This document shows positions 8,938-17,822 of a DNA stretch of 64,000 nucleotides, in pieces. The stretch spans positions 186,001-250,000 of the forward strand of contig NZ_VIRS01000008.1 of NCBI RefSeq assembly GCF_006912135.1, given 5' to 3'. The notes beneath the pieces were generated by a model. That model had not been told where the DNA came from. It saw only the letters and a list, made by a program, of their open reading frames with translations, and did not search any database. Numbering within the stretch: position 1 is the stretch's first letter; each line of letters begins with the position of its first letter. The stretch comes from Cryptosporangium phraense (GTDB lineage Bacteria > Actinomycetota > Actinomycetes > Mycobacteriales > Cryptosporangiaceae). Position numbers and translations under genes: made by a program.

Positions 8938-9987
8938 TCAATCCTGGGTCGCCACCGCGATCCAGCGGTCGAGCGCGGCCCCCGCCGCGCCGGTGTCGAT
9001 CGCCTCCGCGACCCGCTCCAGACCGGCCCGCAGCGACGCTTCCAGGCCGCCCGGGAACCCGTCGAACGCGGCCACCGCGGCGGCCGCGTTGACCAGCACG
9101 GCGTCCCGGACCGGGCCGCGCTCGCCGGCGAACACCGCCCGGGCGACCTTGGCGTTGAACGCCGCGTCGGCGCCCCGCAGATCCTCCCGGGAAGCGCGCG
9201 GAATGCCCAGGTCGGCGGCGTCCACGACGGTCTCGGTGACCGACCCGTCGGCGACCAGCCAGATCCGGGTCGGCGCCGTCGTCGTGAACTCGTCCAGGCC
9301 GTCCTCGCCCCGCATGACCAGCGCCGACGCGCCCCGCTGGGCGAAGACGCCGGCCATGACCGGCGCCATCCGCTCGTTCGCGCAGCCGACCGCGCTGGCC
9401 CGGACCCGGCCCGGGTTCGTCAGCGGCCCGAGGAAGTTGAAGAACGTCGGGACGCCCATCTCGCGACGGGCGACGCCGGCGTGACGCAGCCCCGGGTGGT
9501 ACGTGGGCGCGAAGCAGAACGCGATCCCGGCCTCCCGGACGCACGCGGCCGCCCGCTCGGGCGTCATCGTGATCGGGATGCCGAGGTATTCCAGCAGGTC
9601 AGCGGCGCCGGTGCTGCTGGAGGCGGCCCGGTTGCCGTGCTTGACCACCGGGATGCCCGCCCCGGCCACGACGATCGCGGCCATCGTCGAGATGTTCACC
9701 GTGTGGGCCTGGTCGCCGCCGGTACCGACGATGTCGACGGCGTCGGGGGAGACGTCGATCGGGGTGGCCGCCTCGAGCATCGCCGACACCAGGCCGGTGA
9801 CCTCCTCGGGCGTCTCGCCCTTGGCCCGCAGAGCCATCGCGAACGCGGCGATCTGCACCGGGGTGGCGTCGCCCGACATCACCTGGGTCATCGCCCAGCC
9901 GGTCTGTTCGGGCGTGAGCGTCTCCCCGGCCAGCAGGGTGTTCAGCAGGAGCGGCCAGGTCGGGGCCGGGCCTGTCGATACGGTCAT
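8938..9987 (-). CDS. trpD: anthranilate phosphoribosyltransferase TrpD
   Basis: Transfers the phosphoribosyl group of PRPP to anthranilate in tryptophan synthesis. The 349-residue protein contains the PRPP loop DIVGTGGDQ, followed by [28 protein letters not shown] and the [10 protein letters not shown] motif, all characteristic of TrpD. I placed the start at the ATG at 9987, which overlaps the stop of the upstream receiver-like gene as ATGA. Its location beside ctaE-qcrCAB rather than in a trp operon is the known actinobacterial arrangement. Confidence 0.96.
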   Translation of the reverse strand: MTVSTGPAPTWPLLLNTLLAGETLTPEQTGWAMTQVMSGDATPVQIAAFAMALRAKGETPEEVTGLVSAMLEAATPIDVSPDAVDIVGTGGDQAHTVNISTMAAIVVAGAGIPVVKHGNRAASSSTGAADLLEYLGIPITMTPERAAACVREAGIAFCFAPTYHPGLRHAGVARREMGVPTFFNFLGPLTNPGRVRASAVGCANERMAPVMAGVFAQRGASALVMRGEDGLDEFTTTAPTRIWLVADGSVTETVVDAADLGIPRASREDLRGADAAFNAKVARAVFAGERGPVRDAVLVNAAAAVAAFDGFPGGLEASLRAGLERVAEAIDTGAAGAALDRWIAVATQD

Positions 9988-10397
9988 CGGGCCGCGGGGA
10001 GCGAGCCCAGCGTCGTCCGCAGGACCTCGGCGACGGTCGCGGCGGCCGCCACCGGGTCGAGCGGGTGCGACAGCACGGCGTCGGCCTCGGCCCACGTCGC
10101 CAGCCACTTGTCGACCTTGCGGGCCAGCACGAGACAGATCGGCGGGCAGTCGTCGATCTCGTTCTTGAGCTGGCGGGAGATGCCCATGCCGCCGGTGGGC
10201 CAGGCTTCGGCGTCCAGCAAAAGGAGGTCGATGCCTCCGGCGTCGACCAGGTCGACGACCTGGTCTCCCTCGGCGGCCTCGACCCAGGTGATCGGGCCGA
10301 CGTCGGCCGCGGGCCGGCGGCCGACGGCCATCCGGATCCGCTCGCGGACGGCCGCGTCGTCGCTGTAGACGAGAACGGTCGCGGGCGATGCGCTCAT
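9984..10397 (-). CDS. response-regulator receiver-like protein, possibly degenerate
   Basis: A 137-residue single-domain protein with a receiver-like fold. Asp13 and Asp14 form the acidic pair (VYSDD), and Asp62 sits at the end of the third strand ([10 protein letters not shown]), where the phospho-acceptor should be. The conserved C-terminal Lys of the KP motif is replaced by LSHPLDP, and the Thr/Ser switch position is unclear (VLARK), so phosphorylation-driven switching is doubtful. There is no output domain. It begins at ATG with GGAGG 6 nt upstream and overlaps trpD by 4 nt. The gene pair occurs together in other actinobacteria as far as I recall, but its role is unknown. Confidence 0.7.
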   Translation of the reverse strand: MSASPATVLVYSDDAAVRERIRMAVGRRPAADVGPITWVEAAEGDQVVDLVDAGGIDLLLLDAEAWPTGGMGISRQLKNEIDDCPPICLVLARKVDKWLATWAEADAVLSHPLDPVAAAATVAEVLRTTLGSLPAAR

Positions 10398-10446
10398 GAG
10401 GGGCCTCCGAGGTGCGGGACGCGTTGAGCGGATCGTAGCGTTGCGC

Positions 10447-11427
10447 TCAGGCCTCAGGGGCCGGGCGTCCCTGGGAACGGGCCGCTAGGCGGGCCAGCCG
10501 GGCGTTGTAGGCCTCCAGCGCGTTGTCCTCGCCGGTGGTGCGGTCGAGCTGCCGGTCGATCCGGGCCGCGGTCCGTTCGTCGGACCGGATCCACTGGGTG
10601 ACGAACGCGGCCAGCATCAGCAGGCTGATCAGGTCACCCGACGACCACAGCAGGCCGCCGCCGATCTGCTGGTCGTAGGCCGGGGTGATCCAGCTCAGGT
10701 GCAGGCCCTCGTAGTACGACGTGGCGATCCGCCCGGCCATCTGCATGATGATGACGCCGAGCACCGCGTGCAGCGGCATCGAGATGATCATCATCAGCGC
10801 CCGGGCCGGGTAGGGCCAGCGACCGGGCAGCGGGTCGAGGCCGATCAGCGGCCAGAAGAAGAGCGAGCCGACGATCAGGAAGTGCACGTGCGTGAACTCG
10901 TGCAGCCAGGTGCTGGTCAGCGTGGCCGGGTACCAGCCGGAGAGGTAGAGCGCGTACGGCGTCGCGATGAAGAACGCGAACGCGATCAGCGGGTTGCTGA
11001 CGAGCCGGAAGAAGCGGCTGTGCAGGAAGCTGAGCAGCAGGTTGCGGGGTTTCGCCGGCAGGGTCCGGAGCGCGAGCGTCACCGGGGCGCCCAGCGCCAT
11101 CAGGATCGGCGCGACCATGCTCAGCAGCATGTGCTGGATCATGTGGGCACTGAACAGCGTGTCGTCGTAGGTGCCGAGCCCGGAGAGCGTCGCGATCGCG
11201 ATGACACCCAGCCCGCCGGGGACGAATGCGAGAGTTCGTCCGATCGGCCATCGGTCGCCCCGCGTCCGCAACTTGTGGACGCCGTAGAGGTAGAGCCCGG
11301 CGACGACGATCAGCGCGATCGCCATCCACTGATCGATGTTCGCGGAAGTGAACAGCGTTGCGGGCGTGAACTCGGGGAGCGTCGCTTCGCTGGTCAGAGC
11401 GGGGGTTTGGCTCGTCAGGGACAGCAC
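10447..11427 (-). CDS. cytochrome c oxidase assembly protein (CtaG-type, caa3_CtaG family)
   Basis: A 326-residue integral membrane protein with about seven predicted helices. The conserved helix 3 block HMIQHMLLSMVAPILMALG and the downstream EFTHVHFLIVGSLFFWPLIG contain the paired histidines typical of the caa3_CtaG family, implicated in CuB delivery to cytochrome oxidase. The cytoplasmic C-terminal tail (about 60 residues) is charged. The start is GTG with GGTGGAG about 4 nt upstream. It is divergent from ctaE across 82 nt, consistent with a role in oxidase maturation. This family is distinct from the Cox11-type CtaG of proteobacteria despite the shared name. Confidence 0.88.
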   Translation of the reverse strand: MLSLTSQTPALTSEATLPEFTPATLFTSANIDQWMAIALIVVAGLYLYGVHKLRTRGDRWPIGRTLAFVPGGLGVIAIATLSGLGTYDDTLFSAHMIQHMLLSMVAPILMALGAPVTLALRTLPAKPRNLLLSFLHSRFFRLVSNPLIAFAFFIATPYALYLSGWYPATLTSTWLHEFTHVHFLIVGSLFFWPLIGLDPLPGRWPYPARALMMIISMPLHAVLGVIIMQMAGRIATSYYEGLHLSWITPAYDQQIGGGLLWSSGDLISLLMLAAFVTQWIRSDERTAARIDRQLDRTTGEDNALEAYNARLARLAARSQGRPAPEA

Positions 11428-11497
11428 CGCTCCACCTTAGGCCGAAAAGAACGACACGACGTAGGCACCCGGTGCGTGCGCTGGGATGGGCGCGGGA

Positions 11498-11503
11498 CAT
11501 AAT
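11498..11503 (+). promoter_or_regulatory. ctaE: candidate -10 box for leaderless ctaE mRNA
   Basis: CATAAT (5 of 6 match to TATAAT) ends 6 nt before the ctaE GTG at 11510, and no Shine-Dalgarno is present. Transcription would therefore start at or next to the start codon. No -35 hexamer was recognised. Confidence 0.45.
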
Positions 11504-11509
11504 GCGTTC

Positions 11510-12118
11510 GTGACGACGGCCACGACCAGTTTCGAGAAGAGCCAGATCCACTCGCTGACCCGGCCGAACATGGTCAGTGTCGGGACGATCGTGTGGCTCT
11601 CCAGCGAGCTCATGTTCTTCGCGGCTCTGTTCGCGATGTACTTCTCGATCCGGGCTTCCGGACCGGGGCAACGCCTGTGGGCGGAAGAGACACAGATCCT
11701 GAACGTCCCGTACGCGGTGGTGTTCACGGTGATCCTGGTGGCCTCGTCCGTGACCTGCCAGATGGGCGTGTTCCGGGCCGAGGTCGGTGACGTGTACGGA
11801 TTGCGGCGCTGGTTCGCGCTGACGTTCGTGATGGGACTGATCTTCGTTCTCGGCCAGGCGAACGAGTACCGCAACCTGGTCCACGAAGGCATCACGATCC
11901 AGGCCAACGGCTACGGGACGATGTTCTATCTGACCACCGGCTTCCACGGTCTCCACGTCATCGGTGGCCTGATCGCGTTCCTGCTGATGATGGGGCGCAG
12001 CACGCTCGGGCGGTTCACGCCCGCGCAGGCCACCAGCGCGATCGTCGTCTCGTACTACTGGCACTTCGTCGACGTCGTGTGGATCGGCCTCTGGGCCACG
12101 ATCTACCTCGTCAAATGA
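11510..12118 (+). CDS. ctaE: cytochrome c oxidase subunit III (CtaE)
   Basis: Core membrane subunit of the aa3 oxidase. The 202-residue protein has five to six helices and strong landmarks: [43 protein letters not shown] and the C-terminal [12 protein letters not shown] chose the GTG giving VTTATTSF because actinobacterial orthologues begin there; an ATG 24 nt upstream (11486) is in frame. It heads the ctaE-qcrC-qcrA-qcrB cluster, the usual arrangement in actinobacteria, where bcc and aa3 form a supercomplex. Confidence 0.96.
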   Translation: MTTATTSFEKSQIHSLTRPNMVSVGTIVWLSSELMFFAALFAMYFSIRASGPGQRLWAEETQILNVPYAVVFTVILVASSVTCQMGVFRAEVGDVYGLRRWFALTFVMGLIFVLGQANEYRNLVHEGITIQANGYGTMFYLTTGFHGLHVIGGLIAFLLMMGRSTLGRFTPAQATSAIVVSYYWHFVDVVWIGLWATIYLVK

Positions 12119-12167
12119 CGCCGGCCGCGCACTGCACGACTGGTTCCCCGACCGACAAGGTGAATCC

Positions 12168-12962
12168 ATGATCGCCTCCGCCGCCGCCAAAATGGGCGGC
12201 CGGATTCGAAAGCGAGCCGGCCGCGCCGGACGCCTGACCGTCCTCGTCGTGGCGCTCGGTCTGTTCGGCACCGGCTACGCGGCGCTCGCGCCGAACGGCC
12301 AGGCCGACGACACGACCAGTTCGATCGCCGTCCGCGAAGGGCAGAAGCTCTACAACGAGAGCTGCATCTCCTGCCACGGGCCCAACGCCCAGGGCGTGCA
12401 GGACCGCGGCCCCAGCCTGATCGGTGTCGGGTCCGCCTCGGTCGAGTTCCAGGTGGGCACCGGCCGGATGCCCGCCGCGCGTCAGGAAGCCCAGGTCGAG
12501 CGCAAGCAGCCGGCCTTCAACGACGAGCAGACCGACCAGCTGGCCGCCTACGTCCAGTCGATCGGCGGAGGCCCGCAGATCCCGGACGGTGACCTGCGCG
12601 GCGACGAGGCGCTCGGCGGCGAGCTGTTCCGCGTGAACTGCTCCTCCTGCCACGCGTTCTCCTCGAACGGTGGGGCCCTCTCCTCCGGGAAGTACGCGCC
12701 GTCGCTGAAGCCGACGACCGACCGCCAGCTCTACGCGGCCATGCTGACCGGCCCGCAGAACATGCCGGTCTTCGGTGACAACCAGCTCTCGCCGGACGAG
12801 AAGAAGGCGATCATCGCCTACGTCCAGACGCAGAAGACGGACGCCGACCCGGGTGGCTGGGGCATCGGCCGGACCGGCCCCGTGCCGGAGATGGTCGTGA
12901 TCTTCGGAATCGGCATCGTGGTGTGCCTCTTCGGGGCGCTGTGGATTGCGGGTAAGTCATGA
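12168..12962 (+). CDS. qcrC: cytochrome bc1 complex diheme cytochrome c subunit (QcrC)
   Basis: Membrane-anchored diheme cytochrome c1 that shuttles electrons directly from the Rieske centre to CuA, replacing a soluble cytochrome c. The 264-residue protein has an N-terminal hydrophobic segment (about 22-42), two CxxCH heme sites, CISCH (66-70) and CSSCH (158-162), with Met101 and the PVFGDNQ region as candidate axial-ligand zones, and a C-terminal transmembrane anchor (about 242-262). An AAGG-type ribosome site precedes the ATG. Its stop overlaps qcrA as ATGA. Confidence 0.97.
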   Translation: MIASAAAKMGGRIRKRAGRAGRLTVLVVALGLFGTGYAALAPNGQADDTTSSIAVREGQKLYNESCISCHGPNAQGVQDRGPSLIGVGSASVEFQVGTGRMPAARQEAQVERKQPAFNDEQTDQLAAYVQSIGGGPQIPDGDLRGDEALGGELFRVNCSSCHAFSSNGGALSSGKYAPSLKPTTDRQLYAAMLTGPQNMPVFGDNQLSPDEKKAIIAYVQTQKTDADPGGWGIGRTGPVPEMVVIFGIGIVVCLFGALWIAGKS

Positions 12963-14008
12963 GTGACTCAACTACGGATGTGGAGTTCGATCCGAAGGAT
13001 CCGAACCACAGCCAGTTCGACCTGGTCCGAGAGGGCGCCCGGCGCGACGGGGTGGAGATCGTCCACTACCAGCCGCGGTTCGCGGTGGCGGGCACGAAGC
13101 GGGAGAAGCGGATCGAACGCGCGATCGCGTTCCTGCTGCTGCTCACCGGGCTGTCCGCGCTGGCGTTCATCGTCATCTACGTGGCCTGGCCGTACAAGTA
13201 CGAACAGGGCTACCACCTGGACAAGCTGTACACCCCGCTGCTGGGCTTCACGATGGGCCTCGCGCTCTTCGGGCTCGGCGCGGCGATCATCGTCTGGGTC
13301 AAGAAGCTGATGCCGGAGGAGGTGGCGGTCCAGGACCGCCACGACAACAACCCCGACCTGGTCGAGCGGCAGCTGACCGCGGCGACGCTGATGAGCGCGC
13401 TCGACGAGACCGGCATCAAGCGGCGTCCGCTGCTCAAGGGCGCGCTGGCGCTCGGGGCCGCGCCGCTCGGCATCATGGCGATCATGCCGCTGGGCGCGCT
13501 GATCAAGGACCCGCACAGCAAGGACGAGCCGCTGTTCCACACCGGCTTCAAGGAGGGCGTCCGCCTGGTCCGCCAGGACGGCACGCCGATCCGGGTCGGT
13601 GAGGTCTCGGCCGGTGGTCTGGAGACGGTGTTCCCCGGCATCCCCGAGGGCACCACGCTCAAGTACGCGGACTCGCCGACGCTCCTCATCCACCTGCGGG
13701 AAGAGGACGCGGCCGAGTTCAAGCCGCGCAAGGGCTACGAGAACGCGCACTACGGCAACTACTTCGCCTACTCGAAGATCTGCACGCACGCCGGTTGCCC
13801 GGCGAGCCTGTACGAGCAGCAGACCAACCGTCTGCTCTGCCCGTGCCACCAGTCCCAGTTCGATGTGAAGGACAGCTGCCGCCCGATCTTCGGTCCGGCC
13901 ACCAGGCGCTTGCCGCAGCTTCCGATTACAGTTGACGAAGAGGGCTACTTCGTCGCGAAGAGCGACTTCAAGGAAGCCATCGGACCGGCATTCTGGGAGC
14001 GTCCGTAA
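12959..14008 (+). CDS. qcrA: cytochrome bc1 complex Rieske iron-sulfur subunit (QcrA)
   Basis: A 349-residue Rieske protein of the actinobacterial type, with three N-terminal helices (about 55-77, 93-115, 160-180) instead of one. The third is preceded by a twin-arginine-like [12 protein letters not shown], consistent with Tat insertion of the folded domain. The [2Fe-2S] ligands are Cys275, His277, Cys294 and His297 in CTHAGC and CPCH, with the disulfide pair Cys280 and Cys296. It overlaps qcrC by 4 nt and qcrB by 1 nt (TAATG). Confidence 0.97.
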   Translation: MSDSTTDVEFDPKDPNHSQFDLVREGARRDGVEIVHYQPRFAVAGTKREKRIERAIAFLLLLTGLSALAFIVIYVAWPYKYEQGYHLDKLYTPLLGFTMGLALFGLGAAIIVWVKKLMPEEVAVQDRHDNNPDLVERQLTAATLMSALDETGIKRRPLLKGALALGAAPLGIMAIMPLGALIKDPHSKDEPLFHTGFKEGVRLVRQDGTPIRVGEVSAGGLETVFPGIPEGTTLKYADSPTLLIHLREEDAAEFKPRKGYENAHYGNYFAYSKICTHAGCPASLYEQQTNRLLCPCHQSQFDVKDSCRPIFGPATRRLPQLPITVDEEGYFVAKSDFKEAIGPAFWERP

Positions 14009-15618
14009 TGCCACTGCTGCCAAAGATCAAACCTGCCGCGGTCGGCACGTGGGCCGACGACCGGTTGGAAGCGTCGACTCCGCTGCGGCGCGTCTTCAAC
14101 AAGGTCTTCCCTGACCACTGGTCGTTCATGCTGGGCGAGATCGCGCTGTACTCGTTCATCGTCCTGCTGCTGAGCGGCACGTTCCTCACGCTGTTCTTCA
14201 CCCCGTCGCCGACCGAGACCGTCTACGACGGCGTCTACACGCGGCTGCAGGGCGTGGAGATGTCGAAGGCGTACGACTCGGCGCTGAACATCTCGTTCGA
14301 GGTCCGCGGTGGTCTGGTCATGCGCCAGATCCACCACTGGGCGGCGCTGCTGTTCGTCTCGGCGATGCTCGTGCACATGTTCCGGACGTTCTTCACCGGA
14401 GCGTTCCGGCGTCCGCGCGAGCTCAACTGGGTCATCGGCGTCACGCTGTTCGTCCTGGGCATGTTCGAGGGCTTCCTCGGCTACTCGCTCCCGGACGACG
14501 CACTGTCGGGCACCGGCCTCCGGATCGCGTCGGCGATCATCTACTCGATCCCCGTGGTCGGTACGTGGGTGTCGTTCGCGCTGTTCGGCGGGGAGTTCCC
14601 GGGTGAGTTCATCCTGGAGCGCTTCTACATCATCCACGTGCTGATCCTGCCGGCCGCGATCCTCGCGCTGGTGGCCGCGCACATGGGCCTGCTGGTGAAG
14701 CAGAAGCACACCCAGTTCCCCGGCCCCGGGCGCACCGAGCAGAACGTCGTCGGTCACCGGATGTTCCCGGGCTTCGCGGCCAAGGCCGGCGGCTTCTTCA
14801 TGATCGTCTTCGGTGTCATCGCGGCGCTGGGCGGCCTGGTCCAGATCAACCCGATCTGGCTGTTCGGCCCGTACCAGGCGGCGGTCGTCTCGGCCGGTTC
14901 GCAGCCCGACTGGTACATGATGTGGCTCGACGGCGCGGTGCGTCTGATGCCGGCCTGGGAGTTCCGCAGCTTCGGCTACACGATCCCGGCGATGTTCTGG
15001 CCGTCGGTCGTGCTGGCCGGCGTCATGTTCACGCTCGCCGGTGCGTACCCCTGGTTGGAGCAGCGGTTCACCAAGGACCGCGCGCATCACAACCTGCTCC
15101 AGCGTCCCCGGGACGCGCCTGCCCGCACCGGCCTCGGTGCGATGGCGATCGGGTTCTTCATCGTGCTGCTGCTCTCGGGCGGCAACGACATCATCGCCGA
15201 CAAGTTCGACATCAGTCTGAACGCGACGACGTGGGCGGGCCGGATCGGCCTGTTCGTGGTCCCGCCGCTGGCGTACTTCTTCACCTACCGCATCTGCCTC
15301 GGTCTGCAGCAGCACGACCGCGAGGTGCTGGCGCACGGTGTGGAGACCGGCATGATCCGGCGCTTGCCGTCGGGTCAGTTCATCGAGGTCCACCAGCCGC
15401 TCGGCCCGGTGGACGAGCACGGACACGGCCACCTGGAGTACCAGGGCGCCACCGTGCCGAAGAAGATGAACAAGCTGGGCGCCGGTGGGCGTGCGGTACG
15501 CGGGTTCTTCTTCCCGGTGGAGAAGCCCGAAGAGGCCGCGCGGCCCGCGGTCGCCGACTCGGGCGATCGTCCGAAGGAGCTCAGCGGGGCGTCCGCGAGC
15601 GACGACGGCAACTACTGA
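14008..15618 (+). CDS. qcrB: cytochrome bc1 complex cytochrome b subunit (QcrB)
   Basis: Di-heme cytochrome b carrying both quinone sites. The 536-residue protein is longer than mitochondrial cytochrome b because of a C-terminal cytoplasmic extension, as in other actinobacteria. Visible landmarks are [19 protein letters not shown] (heme ligands), the GYSLPDD loop and [10 protein letters not shown] with the paired C-helix histidines. A hydrophilic tail of about 100 residues follows the last helix. This is the target class of the Q203-type inhibitors in mycobacteria. The gene ends at a very strong hairpin, closing the ctaE-qcrCAB operon. Confidence 0.97.
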   Translation: MPLLPKIKPAAVGTWADDRLEASTPLRRVFNKVFPDHWSFMLGEIALYSFIVLLLSGTFLTLFFTPSPTETVYDGVYTRLQGVEMSKAYDSALNISFEVRGGLVMRQIHHWAALLFVSAMLVHMFRTFFTGAFRRPRELNWVIGVTLFVLGMFEGFLGYSLPDDALSGTGLRIASAIIYSIPVVGTWVSFALFGGEFPGEFILERFYIIHVLILPAAILALVAAHMGLLVKQKHTQFPGPGRTEQNVVGHRMFPGFAAKAGGFFMIVFGVIAALGGLVQINPIWLFGPYQAAVVSAGSQPDWYMMWLDGAVRLMPAWEFRSFGYTIPAMFWPSVVLAGVMFTLAGAYPWLEQRFTKDRAHHNLLQRPRDAPARTGLGAMAIGFFIVLLLSGGNDIIADKFDISLNATTWAGRIGLFVVPPLAYFFTYRICLGLQQHDREVLAHGVETGMIRRLPSGQFIEVHQPLGPVDEHGHGHLEYQGATVPKKMNKLGAGGRAVRGFFFPVEKPEEAARPAVADSGDRPKELSGASASDDGNY

Positions 15619-15627
15619 GATCCGAGC

Positions 15628-15666
15628 ACGACGAAGGGCCCCGCCAACGGCGGGGCCCTTCGTCGT
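15628..15666. terminator. strong bidirectional hairpin after qcrB
   Basis: A perfect 18-bp stem (15628-15645 with 15649-15666) and 3-nt AAC loop lies between the convergent qcrB and the minus-strand RAM-domain gene. It lacks a U-tract, as is common for actinobacterial terminators. Confidence 0.85.
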
Positions 15667-15669
15667 AGG

Positions 15670-15954
15670 TCATTCCGACTCGAGGCCGATGGAGAACGCG
15701 GCGTCCAGGTCGTGCCGGGAGTAGGCGCGGAACGCGATGTGGGTCTCGGTGTCGACGACACCCTCGACCTTGTTGATACGCCCCGCGATCACCTCGGCGA
15801 TCTCCTCGAACCGGGTGACCCGCACGATCGCGATCAGGTCGACGTTCCCCGCCGTCGAGTACACCTCGCTGACGCCGGGCAGGTCGGCGAGCGTCTGCGC
15901 GACCTCGGGGATCAGGTCGGTCTCGCAGCTGATCATGACGATCGACGTGATCAC
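15670..15954 (-). CDS. stand-alone Lrp/AsnC ligand-binding (RAM) domain protein
   Basis: A 94-residue protein consisting only of the alpha/beta RAM domain of Lrp/AsnC regulators (VITSIVMISCETDLIPEV; then GVSEVYSTAGNVDLIAIVRV; then NKVEGVVDTETHIAF). There is no helix-turn-helix, so it cannot bind DNA by itself and may sense an amino acid or modulate a full-length Lrp partner by co-assembly. Its GTG overlaps the Nudix gene stop as GTGA. Stand-alone RAM proteins beside qcrB are, as far as I recall, widespread in actinobacteria. No function is assigned. Confidence 0.85.
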   Translation of the reverse strand: MITSIVMISCETDLIPEVAQTLADLPGVSEVYSTAGNVDLIAIVRVTRFEEIAEVIAGRINKVEGVVDTETHIAFRAYSRHDLDAAFSIGLESE

Positions 15955-16505
15955 AGTGACTCCTCTGGCTCGGTGACAGCGTAGTTGGGCCGCTCCGGCG
16001 TGCCCTCGCCGGACACGAGCCCGGCCCGGCCCAGCAGCCGGAACGTAGGCCCGGTCAGCGGCGGCAGCGCGTCGAGCGAGTACCACTCCGCCTCACGGAT
16101 CTCGACCCCGTCGGCGCGGATCGTGGTGGTGAGGGCGTCGACCGTGGCGGTGAAGACCATGTCGACCTCCTGGACCCAGGGGTTGACGTGCGCGTTCGGG
16201 ACGATCGGCTGCAGTTCCTCGGAGGGGAGGTCGACGCCGGTCTCTTCGCGCAGCTCGCGGGCCGCGCCGTCGCGGGGGTGCTCCCGCTTGTCGAGCAGGC
16301 CTCCGGGGAGCGACCAGCCGGGTTGCGGTGGCTGGTGGAGCAGCAGGAGCCGTCCGTCGTGGTCGCGCAGGAGGACGACGGAGCCGACGGTGTAGTTCGG
16401 CGTCCCGAGCCGGACGATCGGGCGGCGGAGCTTTGGCGGGAGCCGCCGGAAGACGTGGATAGCCCGGCGGAGCACCGCTTTGCGCACGGTGCGGTAAGAA
16501 CCCAT
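15951..16505 (-). CDS. Nudix hydrolase
   Basis: A 184-residue protein with a complete Nudix box (GGLLDKREHPRDG then AARELREETGV, about residues 68-91), including the metal-binding REEEG-type glutamates. A basic N-terminal segment of about 35 residues with several Arg pairs precedes the fold. It hydrolyses a nucleoside diphosphate linked to some moiety X; the substrate is not predictable. The ATG has no Shine-Dalgarno but a TAATCT box 8 nt upstream (16514-16519 on the minus strand), so the mRNA may be leaderless. It is co-transcribed with the RAM-domain gene. Confidence 0.88.
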   Translation of the reverse strand: MGSYRTVRKAVLRRAIHVFRRLPPKLRRPIVRLGTPNYTVGSVVLLRDHDGRLLLLHQPPQPGWSLPGGLLDKREHPRDGAARELREETGVDLPSEELQPIVPNAHVNPWVQEVDMVFTATVDALTTTIRADGVEIREAEWYSLDALPPLTGPTFRLLGRAGLVSGEGTPERPNYAVTEPEESL

Positions 16506-16580
16506 GGTTCGACAGATTAGAGCGGCGGGGGATGGGGCGGACTGGCGCCTGGGGGTGGGGCGGCGGGGCGCAGCGCAGGG

Positions 16581-16650
16581 GTGGAGGTGGCGGGGCGCGG
16601 CGCGGGGGTGGAGGTGGCGGGGCGCGGCGCGGGGGTGGAGGTGGCGGGCG
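16581..16650. repeat. 27-bp G-rich tandem repeat, about 2.6 copies
   Basis: Units at 16581-16607, 16608-16634 and a partial unit from 16635 share GTGGAGGTGGCGGGGCGCGG followed by CGCGGGG. The period is a multiple of three, and the G-runs could form quadruplexes. Degenerate relatives continue to about 16760. Confidence 0.85.
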
Positions 16651-17309
16651 CCGCGGGGGGTGGAGGGTGGGAGGTCGCGCGCGAGGCGGAGGTGGGAGGT
16701 CGCTGCGCGGGGGAGGTGGGGAGGTCGCGGGGGGTGAAGGTGGGGGTGCCGCGCGCGGTGGAGCGATGAGGGCTCGCTACGTGGGTGCGGCGGCCCGGGC
16801 CTGCTGTGCGCGGTGGAGGTGGTGAGGGCCGCCTGCGGCGTGGCGGGCCGCGAATTATCGACTTTTCGGGCCTTCCCGGGGGCTCAGAAGCCCGGAATCC
16901 CGTGAATCTATGGCGCCTGGTCGCCGAGTGGCCCGCTCGGCGGGGGTTCGGCGCGGTCGGTTCCGCTCGGAGGGGATTCGGCGCGGCCGGAGGTTCTCGT
17001 GGCGCGATTACTCGCGTGGCGCGGGTTCGGCGTGGCGAGGGTTCGCGTTGGGATGGCCCGGCGGATCGCCTGACGGTGGGTGGCTAGGCCCATCGGAGGC
17101 AGACCGGCGGGCTCGCCGCCCGCCGAGCATGCGGCAGCCTGGGAGCGCGAGGTGCCCACCCTCCGGCCCGGCCGTCGGTCGGCCTCTTCTGACCTTGAGC
17201 CTCCGGTCTGGTGGCCGGTCGGCTCATCCTGTGGACCGGACCTAGGCGAACCTCCCTGTCGCTGAGAGTGCGGCGGCCCGGGAACGCGCCTTGGCCTGTC
17301 CTCGGCCCG

Positions 17310-17394
17310 GTGGCCTCGCGACGCACCCGGCCTTGCGACGTACCCGGCCTTGCGACGGACCTGGCCTTGCGACGGACCTGGCCTTGCGACCCGC
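17310..17394. repeat. 17-bp tandem repeat, 5 copies
   Basis: Consecutive 17-bp units starting at 17310, 17327, 17344, 17361 and 17378 follow the consensus CYGGCCTTGCGACGNAC (the first begins GTGGCC). The period is not a multiple of three, which argues against a coding repeat. Confidence 0.9.
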
Positions 17395-17597
17395 CGGTCT
17401 GAGCCTTCGTCCGTTACGGTCCGGCCGGCCCCGTCCCGGAGCGCCCCAGCAGACCCGCACCGGCCGCCCCAGCCTCAACCCACCCCCCGCGGCCGCCCCC
17501 AGCCTTAGCCCCGCCCCCGCCCCAGCCCGGCCGCAACCTCAAGGCCCCGGCCCGACCCCCGGCCCCGACCCCGGCCCCGACCCCGGCCCCGACCCCC

Positions 17598-17733
17598 GGC
17601 CTCAGCGCGCTGGCCCCGACCCCCGACCCCCGGCCTCAGCGCGCTGGCCCCGACCCCCGACCCCCGGCCTCAGCGCCCCGGCCCCGACCCCCGACCCCCG
17701 GCCTCAGCGCCCCGGCCCCGACCCCCGGCCCGC
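17598..17733. repeat. 34-bp C-rich tandem repeat, about 4 copies
   Basis: Units begin with GGCCTCAGCGC at 17598, 17632, 17666 and 17700 and continue with CCCCGACCCCCGACCCCC. The first two and last two copies differ at the same bases (GCGCTGG versus GCCCCGG), suggesting stepwise duplication. Confidence 0.88.
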
Positions 17734-17822
17734 CTGGACGGCCCGCCCACGTCGTCGGCCCCGCCCCCGGCCCCCGGCCCCCCGCCCCGGCGCCGCCCGC
17801 CCCGGCCGGCGGCCGCCACCCC

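Larger units (their letters stand above)
16506..17822. other. 1.3-kb gene-free stretch of GC-rich repeats
   Basis: Between the Nudix gene and the DnaQ/GIY-YIG gene I see no credible gene. Open frames here encode only Gly/Arg- or Pro/Arg-rich low-complexity strings, have no family similarity and persist simply because stop codons are rare at this GC. The stretch holds three different tandem arrays (27, 17 and 34 bp periods, listed separately). G-runs are on the plus strand near 16550-16760 and C-runs on the plus strand near 17450-17820. A short AT-richer island lies around 16850-16910. No ribosome binding site followed by a normal coding frame was found. Confidence 0.75.
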
